Origin: an uncultured Roseateles sp.
GTDB lineage: Bacteria > Pseudomonadota > Gammaproteobacteria > Burkholderiales > Burkholderiaceae_C
NCBI RefSeq assembly: GCF_913777145.1
Contig: NZ_CAJYPS010000025.1
Location: forward strand, 30,705 to 94,704
DNA length: 64,000 nt
Reading direction: 5' to 3'
Position numbers and translations under genes: made by a program. The notes below the pieces were generated by a model. That model was not told the DNA's origin, did not search any database, and was given only the letters and a program-made list of their open reading frames with translations. Shown one piece after another: positions 10,518 to 18,294 of the stretch (positions within the stretch are counted from its first letter, which is position 1; every line of letters begins with the position of its first letter).

Positions 10518-11221
10518 CAGACCGCCCGGCGAACCATCAGTTCCTTGATCTTGCCGATGGCCTTCGTGGGGTTCAGGCCCTTGGGGCAGACATCCACGCA
10601 GTTCATGATGGTGTGGCAGCGGAACAGGCGGTAAGGATCCTCGAGGTTGTCAAGACGCTCGGCCGTGCCTTCATCGCGGCTGTCGGCGATGAAGCGGTAG
10701 GCCTGCAGCAGGCCGGCCGGGCCGACGAACTTGTCGGGGTTCCACCAGAAGCTCGGGCAGCTCGTGGAGCAGCTCGCGCACAGGATGCACTCGTACAGGC
10801 CGTTCAGCTCCTCGCGCTCCTCCGGCGACTGCAGACGCTCCTTCTCGGGCGGCAGCGTGTCGTTGATCAGGTAGGGCTTGATCGAGTTGTACTGCTTGAA
10901 GAACTGCGTCATGTCCACGATCAGGTCGCGGATCACCGGCAGGCCCGGCAGCGGCTTGAGCACGATGACATCCGGCAGCGTGCGCATATTGGTCAGGCAG
11001 GCCAGACCGTTCTTGCCGTTGATGTTCATCGCGTCGGAACCGCACACGCCTTCACGGCAGGAGCGGCGGAACGCGAGCGAGGGATCGACCGCCTTGAGCT
11101 TCAGCAGGGCGTCCAGCAGCATGCGCTCATGACCGTCGAGTTCGATCTCGATGGTCTGCATGTAGGGCTTGGCGTCCTTGTCCGGGTCGTAGCGGTAGAT
11201 CTTGAAGGTGCGCTTGGTCAT
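10517..11221 (-). CDS. sdhB: Succinate dehydrogenase iron-sulfur subunit
   Basis: The 234-residue protein carries electrons from the flavin of SdhA to quinone at the inner membrane (complex II). Three cluster motifs appear in order: [21 protein letters not shown] for [2Fe-2S] (with Asp in place of the third Cys, as in E. coli), [12 protein letters not shown] for [4Fe-4S], and [14 protein letters not shown] for [3Fe-4S]. The start [14 protein letters not shown] is typical. It follows sdhA by 22 bases and overlaps sdhE. Confidence 0.97.
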   Translation of the reverse strand: MTKRTFKIYRYDPDKDAKPYMQTIEIELDGHERMLLDALLKLKAVDPSLAFRRSCREGVCGSDAMNINGKNGLACLTNMRTLPDVIVLKPLPGLPVIRDLIVDMTQFFKQYNSIKPYLINDTLPPEKERLQSPEEREELNGLYECILCASCSTSCPSFWWNPDKFVGPAGLLQAYRFIADSRDEGTAERLDNLEDPYRLFRCHTIMNCVDVCPKGLNPTKAIGKIKELMVRRAV

Positions 11222-11243
11222 GTCGTGATACTCCTGGCCCCGA

Positions 11244-13043
11244 TCAGAAGGTCCGGACCTTGGGCGGGACGCTGTCGACGGTGAGCGGCTTGAGGTTCAC
11301 CGGCTTGTAGGAGAGGCTGTTGGTCGCGCTGTCCCACAGCGTGTGCTTCATCCACTCCTTGTCGTTGCGGCCCAGCGGGAATTCCGCATCGTCGGCGCCA
11401 CGCTCGTAGTCGTTCACCGTGTGGGCGCCGCGGCATTCCTTGCGGGCGGCGGCCGACACCATCGTGGCCTGCGCGGCCTCGATCAGGTTGTCGACTTCCA
11501 GCGCCTCGACACGGGCGGTGTTGAAGACCTTGGACTTGTCCTTCAGCGTGATGTTCTTCACCCGCTCACGGATCTCGGCGATCTTGACCACGCCCTCATC
11601 CATCATGGCCTGGGTGCGGAACACGCCGGCGTGCGACTGCATGGCCCCACGCAGGTCGTTGGCCACGTCCTGCGCGTACTCGCCGGACGTGCTGTTGTCC
11701 AGGCGGGCCAGGCGGGCCAGCGTGAAGTCGGCCGCGTCCTTGGGCAGCGGCTTGTGCTCGCGCGGCGCCTTGGCGATGGACTCGACGATGTGGTTGCCGG
11801 CCGCACGGCCGAACACCACCAGGTCCAGCAGCGAGTTGGTGCCCAGGCGGTTGGCGCCGTGCACCGACACGCAGGAGCACTCGCCCACCGCGTACAGACC
11901 CTGGATGGGGCTGCGGTGGTCGTCACCCTTGGGCACGGCGACCTGGCCGTGGATGTTGGTGGGGATGCCACCCATCTGGTAGTGGATGGTCGGCACCACC
12001 GGGATAGGCTCCTTGGTGATGTCGACGTTGGCGAAGTTGTGGCCGATCTCCAGCACCGAGGGCAGGCGCTTGGCGATGGTCTCGCCGCCCAGGTGGGTCA
12101 TGTCCAGCACGACGTAGTCCTTGTTGGGACCGCAGCCGCGACCTTCCTTGATCTCCTGGTCCATGCAGCGCGACACGAAGTCACGCGGCGCCAGATCCTT
12201 CAGCGTCGGCGCATAGCGCTCCATGAAGCGCTCGCCATTGGCATTGCGCAGGATGGCGCCCTCGCCACGGCAGCCTTCGGTCAGCAGCACGCCCGCGCCG
12301 GCCACGCCGGTGGGGTGGAACTGCCAGAACTCCATGTCCTGCAGCGGGATGCCGGCGCGCGCCGCCATGCCCAGACCGTCGCCGGTGTTGATGAAGGCAT
12401 TGGTGGAGGCCGCAAAGATGCGGCCCGCGCCACCCGTGGCCAGCAGCACCGTCTTGGCCTGCAGGATGTGGATGTCACCGGTTTCCATTTCCAGCGCGGT
12501 CACGCCCACCACGTCGCCCTCGGCGTCGCGGATCAGGTCCAGCGCCATCCACTCCACGAAGAAGTTGGTGCGGGCCTTCACGTTCTGCTGGTACAGCGTG
12601 TGCAGCAGCGCGTGGCCGGTGCGGTCGGCCGCGGCGCAGGCGCGCTGCACCGGCTTTTCGCCGTAGTTGGCCGTGTGGCCGCCGAACGGGCGCTGGTAGA
12701 TGGTGCCGTCGACATTGCGGTCGAACGGCATGCCGAAGTGTTCCAGTTCGTAGACGACCTTGGGCGCTTCCCGGCACATGAACTCGATCGCGTCCTGGTC
12801 GCCGAGCCAGTCGGAACCCTTGACGGTGTCGTAGAAATGGAAGTGCCAGTTGTCCTCGGACATATTGCCCAGGGACGCCCCGATGCCGCCCTGAGCCGCG
12901 ACCGTGTGCGACCGGGTCGGGAAGACCTTGGACAGCACCGCCACGTTCAGGCCCGCACGGGCCAGTTGCAGGGAGGCTCGCATGCCGGAGCCACCGGCTC
13001 CGACGATCACCACATCGAACTTACGCGTCGCAAGCGCCGCCAT
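11244..13043 (-). CDS. sdhA: Succinate dehydrogenase flavoprotein subunit
   Basis: This 599-residue FAD-binding protein oxidises succinate to fumarate on the cytoplasmic face of complex II. It shows the dinucleotide fold [18 protein letters not shown] at the N-terminus, the covalent-FAD histidine in [12 protein letters not shown], and the substrate-site motif QFHPTG. The C-terminus ends in the conserved ...[13 protein letters not shown] tail. The open frame extends further upstream, but the ATG at 13043 fits the family start and overlaps the sdhD stop (TGATG), showing coupling. Confidence 0.97.
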   Translation of the reverse strand: MAALATRKFDVVIVGAGGSGMRASLQLARAGLNVAVLSKVFPTRSHTVAAQGGIGASLGNMSEDNWHFHFYDTVKGSDWLGDQDAIEFMCREAPKVVYELEHFGMPFDRNVDGTIYQRPFGGHTANYGEKPVQRACAAADRTGHALLHTLYQQNVKARTNFFVEWMALDLIRDAEGDVVGVTALEMETGDIHILQAKTVLLATGGAGRIFAASTNAFINTGDGLGMAARAGIPLQDMEFWQFHPTGVAGAGVLLTEGCRGEGAILRNANGERFMERYAPTLKDLAPRDFVSRCMDQEIKEGRGCGPNKDYVVLDMTHLGGETIAKRLPSVLEIGHNFANVDITKEPIPVVPTIHYQMGGIPTNIHGQVAVPKGDDHRSPIQGLYAVGECSCVSVHGANRLGTNSLLDLVVFGRAAGNHIVESIAKAPREHKPLPKDAADFTLARLARLDNSTSGEYAQDVANDLRGAMQSHAGVFRTQAMMDEGVVKIAEIRERVKNITLKDKSKVFNTARVEALEVDNLIEAAQATMVSAAARKECRGAHTVNDYERGADDAEFPLGRNDKEWMKHTLWDSATNSLSYKPVNLKPLTVDSVPPKVRTF

Positions 13044-13402
13044 CACAGTCTCCACAGAACCTGGATCGCCCAACCGGCGCAACCCAGCAGCCACACGATC
13101 GTCAGCACCTGCAGCGCAAGGCGCACACCCACGGGCTTGACGTAGTCCATCCAGATGTCGCGCACACCCACCCAGGCGTGGAAGGCGAGCGACAGGATGG
13201 TCACGAAGGTCAGCAGCTTCATCCACTGCTGAGAGAAGATTTCCGCCCAGCGGTCGTAACCCAGCGTACCGGGCATCAGCACCTGCACCAGCAGGGCGAC
13301 CGTGAACAGGGCCATCAGCACGGCGGTGGCGCGCTGCGCCAGCCAGTCACGCAGGCCGTAATGCGCGCCGACGACGACGCGCTTGGAACCGTAGGTAGTC
13401 AT
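13043..13402 (-). CDS. sdhD: Succinate dehydrogenase membrane anchor subunit
   Basis: The 119-residue hydrophobic protein has three predicted transmembrane segments and the haem-ligand type motif AFHAWVGVRDIWMDYV. With SdhC it forms the haem b- and quinone-binding anchor of complex II. It starts 12 bases after sdhC and overlaps sdhA by one base. Confidence 0.92.
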   Translation of the reverse strand: MTTYGSKRVVVGAHYGLRDWLAQRATAVLMALFTVALLVQVLMPGTLGYDRWAEIFSQQWMKLLTFVTILSLAFHAWVGVRDIWMDYVKPVGVRLALQVLTIVWLLGCAGWAIQVLWRL

Positions 13403-13414
13403 TGCTTGGGGTCC

Positions 13415-13843
13415 TCAGTACAAACCGAACAGCTTGGCGCCCAGCAGCGCCGTCAGCACGAGGCTCAGCACCAGGGTCAGCACCGCCGAGCTCTTGCCCT
13501 GGGCCTTGCTGACGCTGTGCGTGGCGTCCATCCACAGATGGCGCACGCCGGCGATGAAGTGATGCAGATAGGCCCAGATCAGGGCCAGCGCCACCAGCTT
13601 GATGAAGCCGCCCGGCAGCCCGGCCGCGCCGGCCACGAACACGTTGGTGAACGCGTCGAAGCTGATTTCCGAACTGAGACTGTTGTCCAGCATCCAGACC
13701 ACGAAGGGCAGCAGCGCGAACAGCAGCAGACCGCTCACGCGGTGCAGGATGGACACGATGCCGGCGGGCGGGAGGCGATAGGACAGGATCTCAGTGATGT
13801 GGATATTGCGGTAAACCGGTCTTGTCTTCGCACTGTCCGTCAT
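13415..13843 (-). CDS. sdhC: Succinate dehydrogenase cytochrome b556 subunit
   Basis: The 142-residue protein has three membrane segments. The conserved patterns RPVYRNIHITEILSYRLPPA, SILHRVSGLLLF and LHHFIAGVRHLWMD include the haem-ligating histidine region. It is the first gene of the sdh operon, 90 bases after gntR on the same strand, with a TAGAAT -10-like box in that gap. Confidence 0.94.
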   Translation of the reverse strand: MTDSAKTRPVYRNIHITEILSYRLPPAGIVSILHRVSGLLLFALLPFVVWMLDNSLSSEISFDAFTNVFVAGAAGLPGGFIKLVALALIWAYLHHFIAGVRHLWMDATHSVSKAQGKSSAVLTLVLSLVLTALLGAKLFGLY

Positions 13844-13874
13844 GGTCGAGCCTGCATGTCAATGAAACCGAACG

Positions 13875-13880
13875 ATTCTA
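13875..13880 (-). promoter_or_regulatory. Possible -10 box of the sdh operon promoter
   Basis: The minus strand reads TAGAAT here, 31 bases before the sdhC start, in the short gap between gntR and sdhC. No good -35 hexamer is seen at 16-18 bases, so an activator may be needed, or this is chance. Confidence 0.35.
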
Positions 13881-13933
13881 GGCCAGAGATTGACCCCAAT
13901 TGCGATTGAGATATCCCTGCAAAGACGTCAGCT

Positions 13934-14662
13934 TCAGTTCAACTCATTGCGATAGTGGTCCGCATCGGTGCGGTAAAGCCCCTTGCGAACCTCCACCGGA
14001 CGGTCGCCATAGGTGTAGGCCACCCGCTCCACGCTGAGCAGCGGCGCCCCCTGCGGCAGACCGAACAGCGCCGCCTCGTCCGGGCCCGCCGCGATGGCGC
14101 GCAGCTTCTCCTGCGCCCTCACCATGTGCACGCCGAAACGCTGCTCGAACAGCGCGTACAGCGTGCCGGCATGGGCCCTGGCCACGGCCTCGGTCAGGCC
14201 CTCGAACTGCCGCTCGGGCAGCCAAAGATCATCCAGCACCACCACCGCGCCCCGCCGACGCAGCACGCGACGCAGCTCGATCACCGGCGCGGTCGGCGGC
14301 AGCTGCAGCTGCTGCGCGATCGCCGCACTGGCCCGCGCACGGCGCGCATGCAGCAGCTCCCGCTCGAAGCCCTGCGCGCCGTCATCGGCCACCAGGCGCA
14401 GGAAGCGGTAGGAGTCGCGCGGCGCCGTGTGCGTGGCCACGAAGGTGCCCGCGCCCTGGCGCCGCTCCACCAGGTTGAGCGCGGCCAGCTCGTCCAGCGC
14501 CCGCCGCACGGTGCCAGGACTTGCGCCATAGCGCTGGGCCAGCGCGGCCTCGCTGGGCAGCGCCTCGCCGGGGCGCCATTCGCCTGAGGCCATCGCGCTG
14601 ACGATGAGCTGACGGATCTGTTCGTAAAGCGGCGCGGTGGCGCGCGCAAATGTCTTGGGCAT
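13934..14662 (-). CDS. GntR-family (HutC-type) transcriptional regulator
   Basis: This 242-residue regulator has an N-terminal winged helix (PLYEQIRQLIVSAMASGEW through GASPGTVRRALDELAALNLV) and a C-terminal UTRA ligand-binding domain (from about residue 95; ends in VRKGLYRTDADHYRNELN). The UTRA half defines the HutC subfamily, whose members sense small metabolites. It lies in front of sdhCDAB on the same strand and is divergent from mdh (88-base gap), so local control of TCA genes is likely; the effector is unknown. The ATG at 14662 is chosen because the upstream extension lacks family character and runs into the mdh start region. Confidence 0.9.
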   Translation of the reverse strand: MPKTFARATAPLYEQIRQLIVSAMASGEWRPGEALPSEAALAQRYGASPGTVRRALDELAALNLVERRQGAGTFVATHTAPRDSYRFLRLVADDGAQGFERELLHARRARASAAIAQQLQLPPTAPVIELRRVLRRRGAVVVLDDLWLPERQFEGLTEAVARAHAGTLYALFEQRFGVHMVRAQEKLRAIAAGPDEAALFGLPQGAPLLSVERVAYTYGDRPVEVRKGLYRTDADHYRNELN

Positions 14663-14750
14663 GGGCGCATTCCAGCACGCCGCAAGGCCTCGGGTAAGCC
14701 CGTACACTCCGCGGCTGTCATCGACTTCATAACTGCCTTCGGAGATCTCC

Positions 14751-15737
14751 ATGAGCAAGAAACCCGTTCGCGTCGCCGTCACGGGCGCAGCCGGCCAGAT
14801 CGGTTATGCGCTGCTGTTCCGTATCGCCTCCGGCGAAATGCTGGGCAAGGACCAGCCCGTCATCCTGCAACTGCTGGAGATCCCCGACGAGAAGGCCCAG
14901 AACGCGCTGAAGGGCGTGATCATGGAGCTCGAAGACTGCGCCTTCCCGCTGCTGGCCGGCATCGAAGCCCACAGCGATCCGATGACCGCCTTCAAGGACA
15001 CCGACTACGCGCTGCTGGTCGGCGCCCGTCCGCGCGGCCCCGGCATGGAGCGCGCCGACCTGCTGGCCGCCAACGCGCAGATCTTCACCGCCCAGGGCAA
15101 GGCCCTGAACGCGGTCGCCTCGCGCAACGTCAAGGTGCTGGTGGTCGGCAACCCCGCCAACACCAACGCCTACATCGCGATGAAGTCGGCCCCGGACCTG
15201 CCGGCCAAGAACTTCACCGCCATGCTGCGCCTGGACCACAACCGCGCCGCCTCGCAGATCGCCGCCAAGATGGGCATCGCCGTGGGTGACATCGAGAAGC
15301 TGGCCGTGTGGGGCAACCACTCGCCGACGATGTACGCCGACTACCGCTTCGCCACCGTGAACGGCAAGTCGGTCAAGGACGCGATCAACGACCACGACTG
15401 GAACGCCAACGTGTTCCTGCCCACCGTGGGCAAGCGTGGCGCCGCCATCATCGCCGCCCGCGGCCTGTCGTCGGCCGCCTCGGCCGCCAACGCCGCCATC
15501 GACCACATGCGCGACTGGGCCCTGGGCACCAACGGCAAGTGGGTCACCATGGGCATCCCGTCCAACGGCGAATACGGCATCCCCAAGGACGTGATGTTCG
15601 GTTTCCCCGTCACCTGCGAAGGCGGCGAGTACAAGATCGTCGAGGGCCTGCCCATCGATGCATTCTCGCAAGAGTGCATCAACAAGACCCTGGCCGAGCT
15701 CGAAGGCGAGAAGGACGGCGTCAAGCACTTGCTGTGA
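14751..15737 (+). CDS. mdh: Malate dehydrogenase
   Basis: The 328-residue NAD-dependent enzyme interconverts malate and oxaloacetate. It has the Rossmann motif [18 protein letters not shown], the mobile-loop arginines in [15 protein letters not shown], the NAD-site motif VGNPANTNA, and the catalytic His in [18 protein letters not shown]. The length fits the cytosolic MDH-like group of betaproteobacteria. GGAGA lies just before the ATG. A terminator 37 bases after the stop partly separates it from the following lyase gene. Confidence 0.97.
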   Translation: MSKKPVRVAVTGAAGQIGYALLFRIASGEMLGKDQPVILQLLEIPDEKAQNALKGVIMELEDCAFPLLAGIEAHSDPMTAFKDTDYALLVGARPRGPGMERADLLAANAQIFTAQGKALNAVASRNVKVLVVGNPANTNAYIAMKSAPDLPAKNFTAMLRLDHNRAASQIAAKMGIAVGDIEKLAVWGNHSPTMYADYRFATVNGKSVKDAINDHDWNANVFLPTVGKRGAAIIAARGLSSAASAANAAIDHMRDWALGTNGKWVTMGIPSNGEYGIPKDVMFGFPVTCEGGEYKIVEGLPIDAFSQECINKTLAELEGEKDGVKHLL

Positions 15738-15773
15738 TGCCGGCGTGCGCCTGACGCACTGATGCCAAGATCG

Positions 15774-15797
15774 ACGGGCCTCGCTGAGGCCCGTTTT
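15774..15797 (+). terminator. Rho-independent terminator after mdh
   Basis: A perfect 8-bp stem (15774-15781 with 15787-15794) and a short TTTT run lie 15 bases before the next gene. The T run is short, so readthrough into the lyase gene is likely. Confidence 0.65.
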
Positions 15798-15811
15798 CAT
15801 TTGCGACCGCC

Positions 15812-16825
15812 ATGACCCAAGCCCCTCATCCCCGCGACGCCCTGTTCGGCCAGGAGCCGCCCCGCCCGCTGCTGCCCGTGGTGGACCACTACTGCGGCGT
15901 CGAGGCCCGCATGCGCAAGAGCCTGGCGCTGCAGGCCGAGCTGGGCCCGGTGTTCGACATCACGCTGGATGCCGAGGACGGCGCGCCGGTGGGTGGCGAG
16001 GCCGAGCATGCGCTGCTGATCGCCGAGCTGGCCACCAGCGCGGCCAACTGCCACGGCCGCGTGGGCGCCCGCGTCCACCCGTTCGGGCACCCGGCCTTCG
16101 AGGCCGATGTCGACACGCTGATCGCCCGTGCCGGCCAGCGCCTGGCCTACCTGATGCTGCCCAAGCCCGACAGCGCCGAGGACGTGGAGCGTGCGGTCGC
16201 CTTCATAGACGCCACCTGTGTCCGCCACGGCCAGCCCCTGCTGCCACTGCAGACGCTGATCGAGACCCATGGCGCGCTGCGTGATGCCTTCCGCATCGCG
16301 GCCCACCCGCGCATCGAGTCACTGTCCTTCGGGCTGATGGACTTCGTGTCCGCCCACGGCGGCGCCATCCCCAAGAGCGCGATGGAACTGCCGGGGCAGT
16401 TCGAGCACCCGCTGGTGCTGCGCGCCAAGCTGGAGGTGTCGGCCGCTGCCCACGCCTACGGCAAGACGCCTTCGCACTGCGTGGTCACCGAGTTCCGCGA
16501 CCGCGAACGCCTGGCGGCGGCCGCGCGCCGCGCCGCGCGCGAGCTGGGCTACACCCGCATGTGGAGCATCCACCCGGACCAGATCCAGCCCATCATCGAC
16601 GCCTTCGCGCCGGCCGACGAGGAGATCGCCGAAGCCACCGAGCTGCTGCTCGCCGCCCAGGCCGCGCAATGGGCGCCCATCGCCTTCCAGCAACGCCTGC
16701 ACGACCGCGCCAGCTACCGCTATTTCTGGACCGTGCTGGAGCGCGCCCAGCGCACCGGCCGGGCACTGCCCGAGGCCGCGCGGCAAGCCTTCTTTACCGA
16801 GATCTCGGGTAAAGCACCACTTTGA
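15812..16825 (+). CDS. HpcH/HpaI-family CoA-ester lyase (CitE/malyl-CoA lyase-like)
   Basis: The 337-residue TIM-barrel protein belongs to the HpcH/HpaI aldolase / CitE-like group. The magnesium- and substrate-binding patterns are visible: ITLDAEDGAPVGGE near residue 50, a conserved Arg in GARVHPF, and FGLMDFVSAHGG near residue 170. Relatives cleave malyl-CoA, methylmalyl-CoA or citramalyl-CoA. Placement between mdh and acnB is a recurring Burkholderiales arrangement as I remember it and suggests C4-dicarboxylate or glyoxylate metabolism. The exact substrate cannot be read from sequence. Confidence 0.82.
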   Translation: MTQAPHPRDALFGQEPPRPLLPVVDHYCGVEARMRKSLALQAELGPVFDITLDAEDGAPVGGEAEHALLIAELATSAANCHGRVGARVHPFGHPAFEADVDTLIARAGQRLAYLMLPKPDSAEDVERAVAFIDATCVRHGQPLLPLQTLIETHGALRDAFRIAAHPRIESLSFGLMDFVSAHGGAIPKSAMELPGQFEHPLVLRAKLEVSAAAHAYGKTPSHCVVTEFRDRERLAAAARRAARELGYTRMWSIHPDQIQPIIDAFAPADEEIAEATELLLAAQAAQWAPIAFQQRLHDRASYRYFWTVLERAQRTGRALPEAARQAFFTEISGKAPL

Positions 16826-16928
16826 GGCGCCTGACCACCGCCGACAATCGAACACATCTGCTCACCCCTGGGGACGCCACCGGCCGCGATGATGCCGGCC
16901 GCCCCATGTACCCAGCCGGATCGATCCC

Positions 16929-17456
16929 ATGTTGAAGACTTCCCTCAGCGTCGCCGCCCTGTTCCTGTGCGCCGCCCTGCCCCTGCAGCAGGCCCAAGCC
17001 AATCCCTCGGTCAAGCATCCCCGCCCGATCGCCAAGAAGCAGCCCCAGCCCGCACCGGCCCCGGTGCTGGAACCCGCCAGCGAAGAACAGCTGGCGGCCG
17101 CCCAGCGCGCCTACCTGGGCGACTACGTCTGCGAGGCCAAGCAGAGCGTGCGCATCGAGCCCAACGCCAAGACGCCCGGCTACATCGACGTCAGCTTCCA
17201 GAAGCAGCTGATCACGATGAAGCCCGTGCTGTCCTCCACCGGTGCACTGCGCCTGGAAGACGTGACCGGCCGCACGCTGATGATCCAGATCGCCAACAAG
17301 TCCATGCTGCTGGACACCAAGCTGGGCCAGCGCCTGGTGGACGACTGCGTGCACCCCGAGCAGGCCCGCCTGATGGCCGAAGCCCGCGCGGCTGCGGCGG
17401 CCAACCCCGAGGCGGTCAGCAACGGCCTGGGCATCTCCGCACCCGCCGCCCGCTGA
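16929..17456 (+). CDS. Small secreted protein of unknown function
   Basis: The 175-residue product starts with a clear signal peptide (KTSLSVAALFLCAALPLQQ, cleavage near AQA-N). A basic, proline-rich linker (HPRPIAKKQPQPAPAPV) precedes a compact domain of about 80 residues with only two cysteines (YVCEAKQSV and VDDCVHPEQ). The Cys spacing and beta-rich pattern faintly recall MliC-type lysozyme inhibitors, but I would not assign that function. An Ala-rich tail follows. It lies between the lyase and acnB and has its own terminator. Confidence 0.7.
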   Translation: MLKTSLSVAALFLCAALPLQQAQANPSVKHPRPIAKKQPQPAPAPVLEPASEEQLAAAQRAYLGDYVCEAKQSVRIEPNAKTPGYIDVSFQKQLITMKPVLSSTGALRLEDVTGRTLMIQIANKSMLLDTKLGQRLVDDCVHPEQARLMAEARAAAAANPEAVSNGLGISAPAAR

Positions 17457-17481
17457 AACGCGCCGGCAGGCATTCCCGAGC

Positions 17482-17515
17482 AAACCGCGCCGGTATCCGG
17501 CGCGGTTTGTTTTTT
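17482..17515 (+). terminator. Strong rho-independent terminator upstream of the toxin-antitoxin pair
   Basis: A 12-bp perfect stem (17482-17493 with 17497-17508), a 3-base loop and a trailing GTTTTTT. It should cut transcription coming from mdh and its followers before the toxin-antitoxin genes and acnB. Confidence 0.85.
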
Positions 17516-17529
17516 GGGGCGTCGGTACG

Positions 17530-17559
17530 TAGAATTCATGCATACTTTTTGATGCATAC
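17530..17559 (+). promoter_or_regulatory. Probable toxin-antitoxin promoter/operator
   Basis: TAGAAT (17530-17535) resembles a -10 box. Immediately after it come two direct copies of ATGCATAC (17538-17545 and 17552-17559), each containing the palindrome ATGCAT and spaced 14 bases apart. Repeats of this kind in front of an AbrB/MazE-type antitoxin are usual autoregulatory operators. The assignment is inference from position and pattern. Confidence 0.5.
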
Positions 17560-17606
17560 CGTCTAGCCCATCAGGGCCAAGGACGGCCGCCGCAGGAGAA
17601 AGCGCC

Positions 17607-17852
17607 ATGGAAGCCACCGTCGCCGAGCGCGGGCAGATCACGCTGCCCAAGGCCGTGCGTGATGCCCTGGGCCTGACCAAGGGCAGCGTGCTCAAGGTCG
17701 AGCTGGAGGGCGGCCGCATCATCCTGCGCAAGAACGTCGACGACGCGCTGGCCAAGCTGCGCGGCCGCTTCAAGCTGCCCGAGGGCACCAGCACCGACGA
17801 CGTGATGCGCGAACTGCGGGGCCGCGCCCCGGGCGACCCGGTGGACCTGTGA
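17607..17852 (+). CDS. AbrB/MazE-fold antitoxin of a VapBC-type module
   Basis: The 81-residue protein opens with a swapped-hairpin AbrB DNA-binding domain ([19 protein letters not shown], then [16 protein letters not shown]). A C-terminal tail ([19 protein letters not shown]) would wrap around the toxin. It should neutralise the PIN-domain partner and repress its own promoter. The stop codon overlaps the toxin GTG start (GTGA). Confidence 0.88.
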   Translation: MEATVAERGQITLPKAVRDALGLTKGSVLKVELEGGRIILRKNVDDALAKLRGRFKLPEGTSTDDVMRELRGRAPGDPVDL

Positions 17853-18277
17853 TCGCGATCGACTCCCCGGTGCTGATCGACCTGCTGGGCGGCGATGCGC
17901 GCGCCGAGGCCGCCGAGGACAGCCTGCGCCAGGCGCTGGCACGCGGCCCGGTCGTGGCCTGCGACGTGGTGCTCAGCGAGGTCGTGTCCGGCCTGGGCTT
18001 CGGCGCCGAACTGCTGGACGCGCTCGAGGGCGTGGGCATCGTCTACTCCCCCATCGAATCCCGCGCGGCCGTGCGTGCCGGCGAGATGCAGCGCCGCTAC
18101 AAGGAGCGGCGCGCCACCACCTCCCTGCCCGGTGCGGCCTCGCGCACCGTGCCCGACTTCCTGATCGGCGCCCATGCCCTGCTGCAATGCCAGGGCCTGA
18201 TCACCCGCGACGACAGTTTTTTCCGCGACTACTTCAAAGGCCTCAAGCTCATCGTGCCTGGGGCCAGCAGCGCATGA
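17849..18277 (+). CDS. PIN-domain ribonuclease toxin (VapC-like)
   Basis: This 142-residue PIN-domain protein shows the conserved acidic positions of VapC-type endoribonucleases: Asp in [13 protein letters not shown], Glu in [10 protein letters not shown], and the C-terminal acidic cluster [13 protein letters not shown] / [13 protein letters not shown]. Such toxins cut tRNA, rRNA or mRNA when released from the antitoxin. It begins with GTG, overlaps the antitoxin by four bases, and ends 17 bases before acnB. No terminator lies between it and acnB. The target RNA is unknown. Confidence 0.87.
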   Translation: MIAIDSPVLIDLLGGDARAEAAEDSLRQALARGPVVACDVVLSEVVSGLGFGAELLDALEGVGIVYSPIESRAAVRAGEMQRRYKERRATTSLPGAASRTVPDFLIGAHALLQCQGLITRDDSFFRDYFKGLKLIVPGASSA

Positions 18278-18294
18278 CTTCAAAGGAGAACCAC

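Noticed and set aside
16929..17456. Calling the secreted protein an MliC lysozyme inhibitor
   Set aside because: Only cysteine spacing and general pattern resemble it; not enough to assign function.
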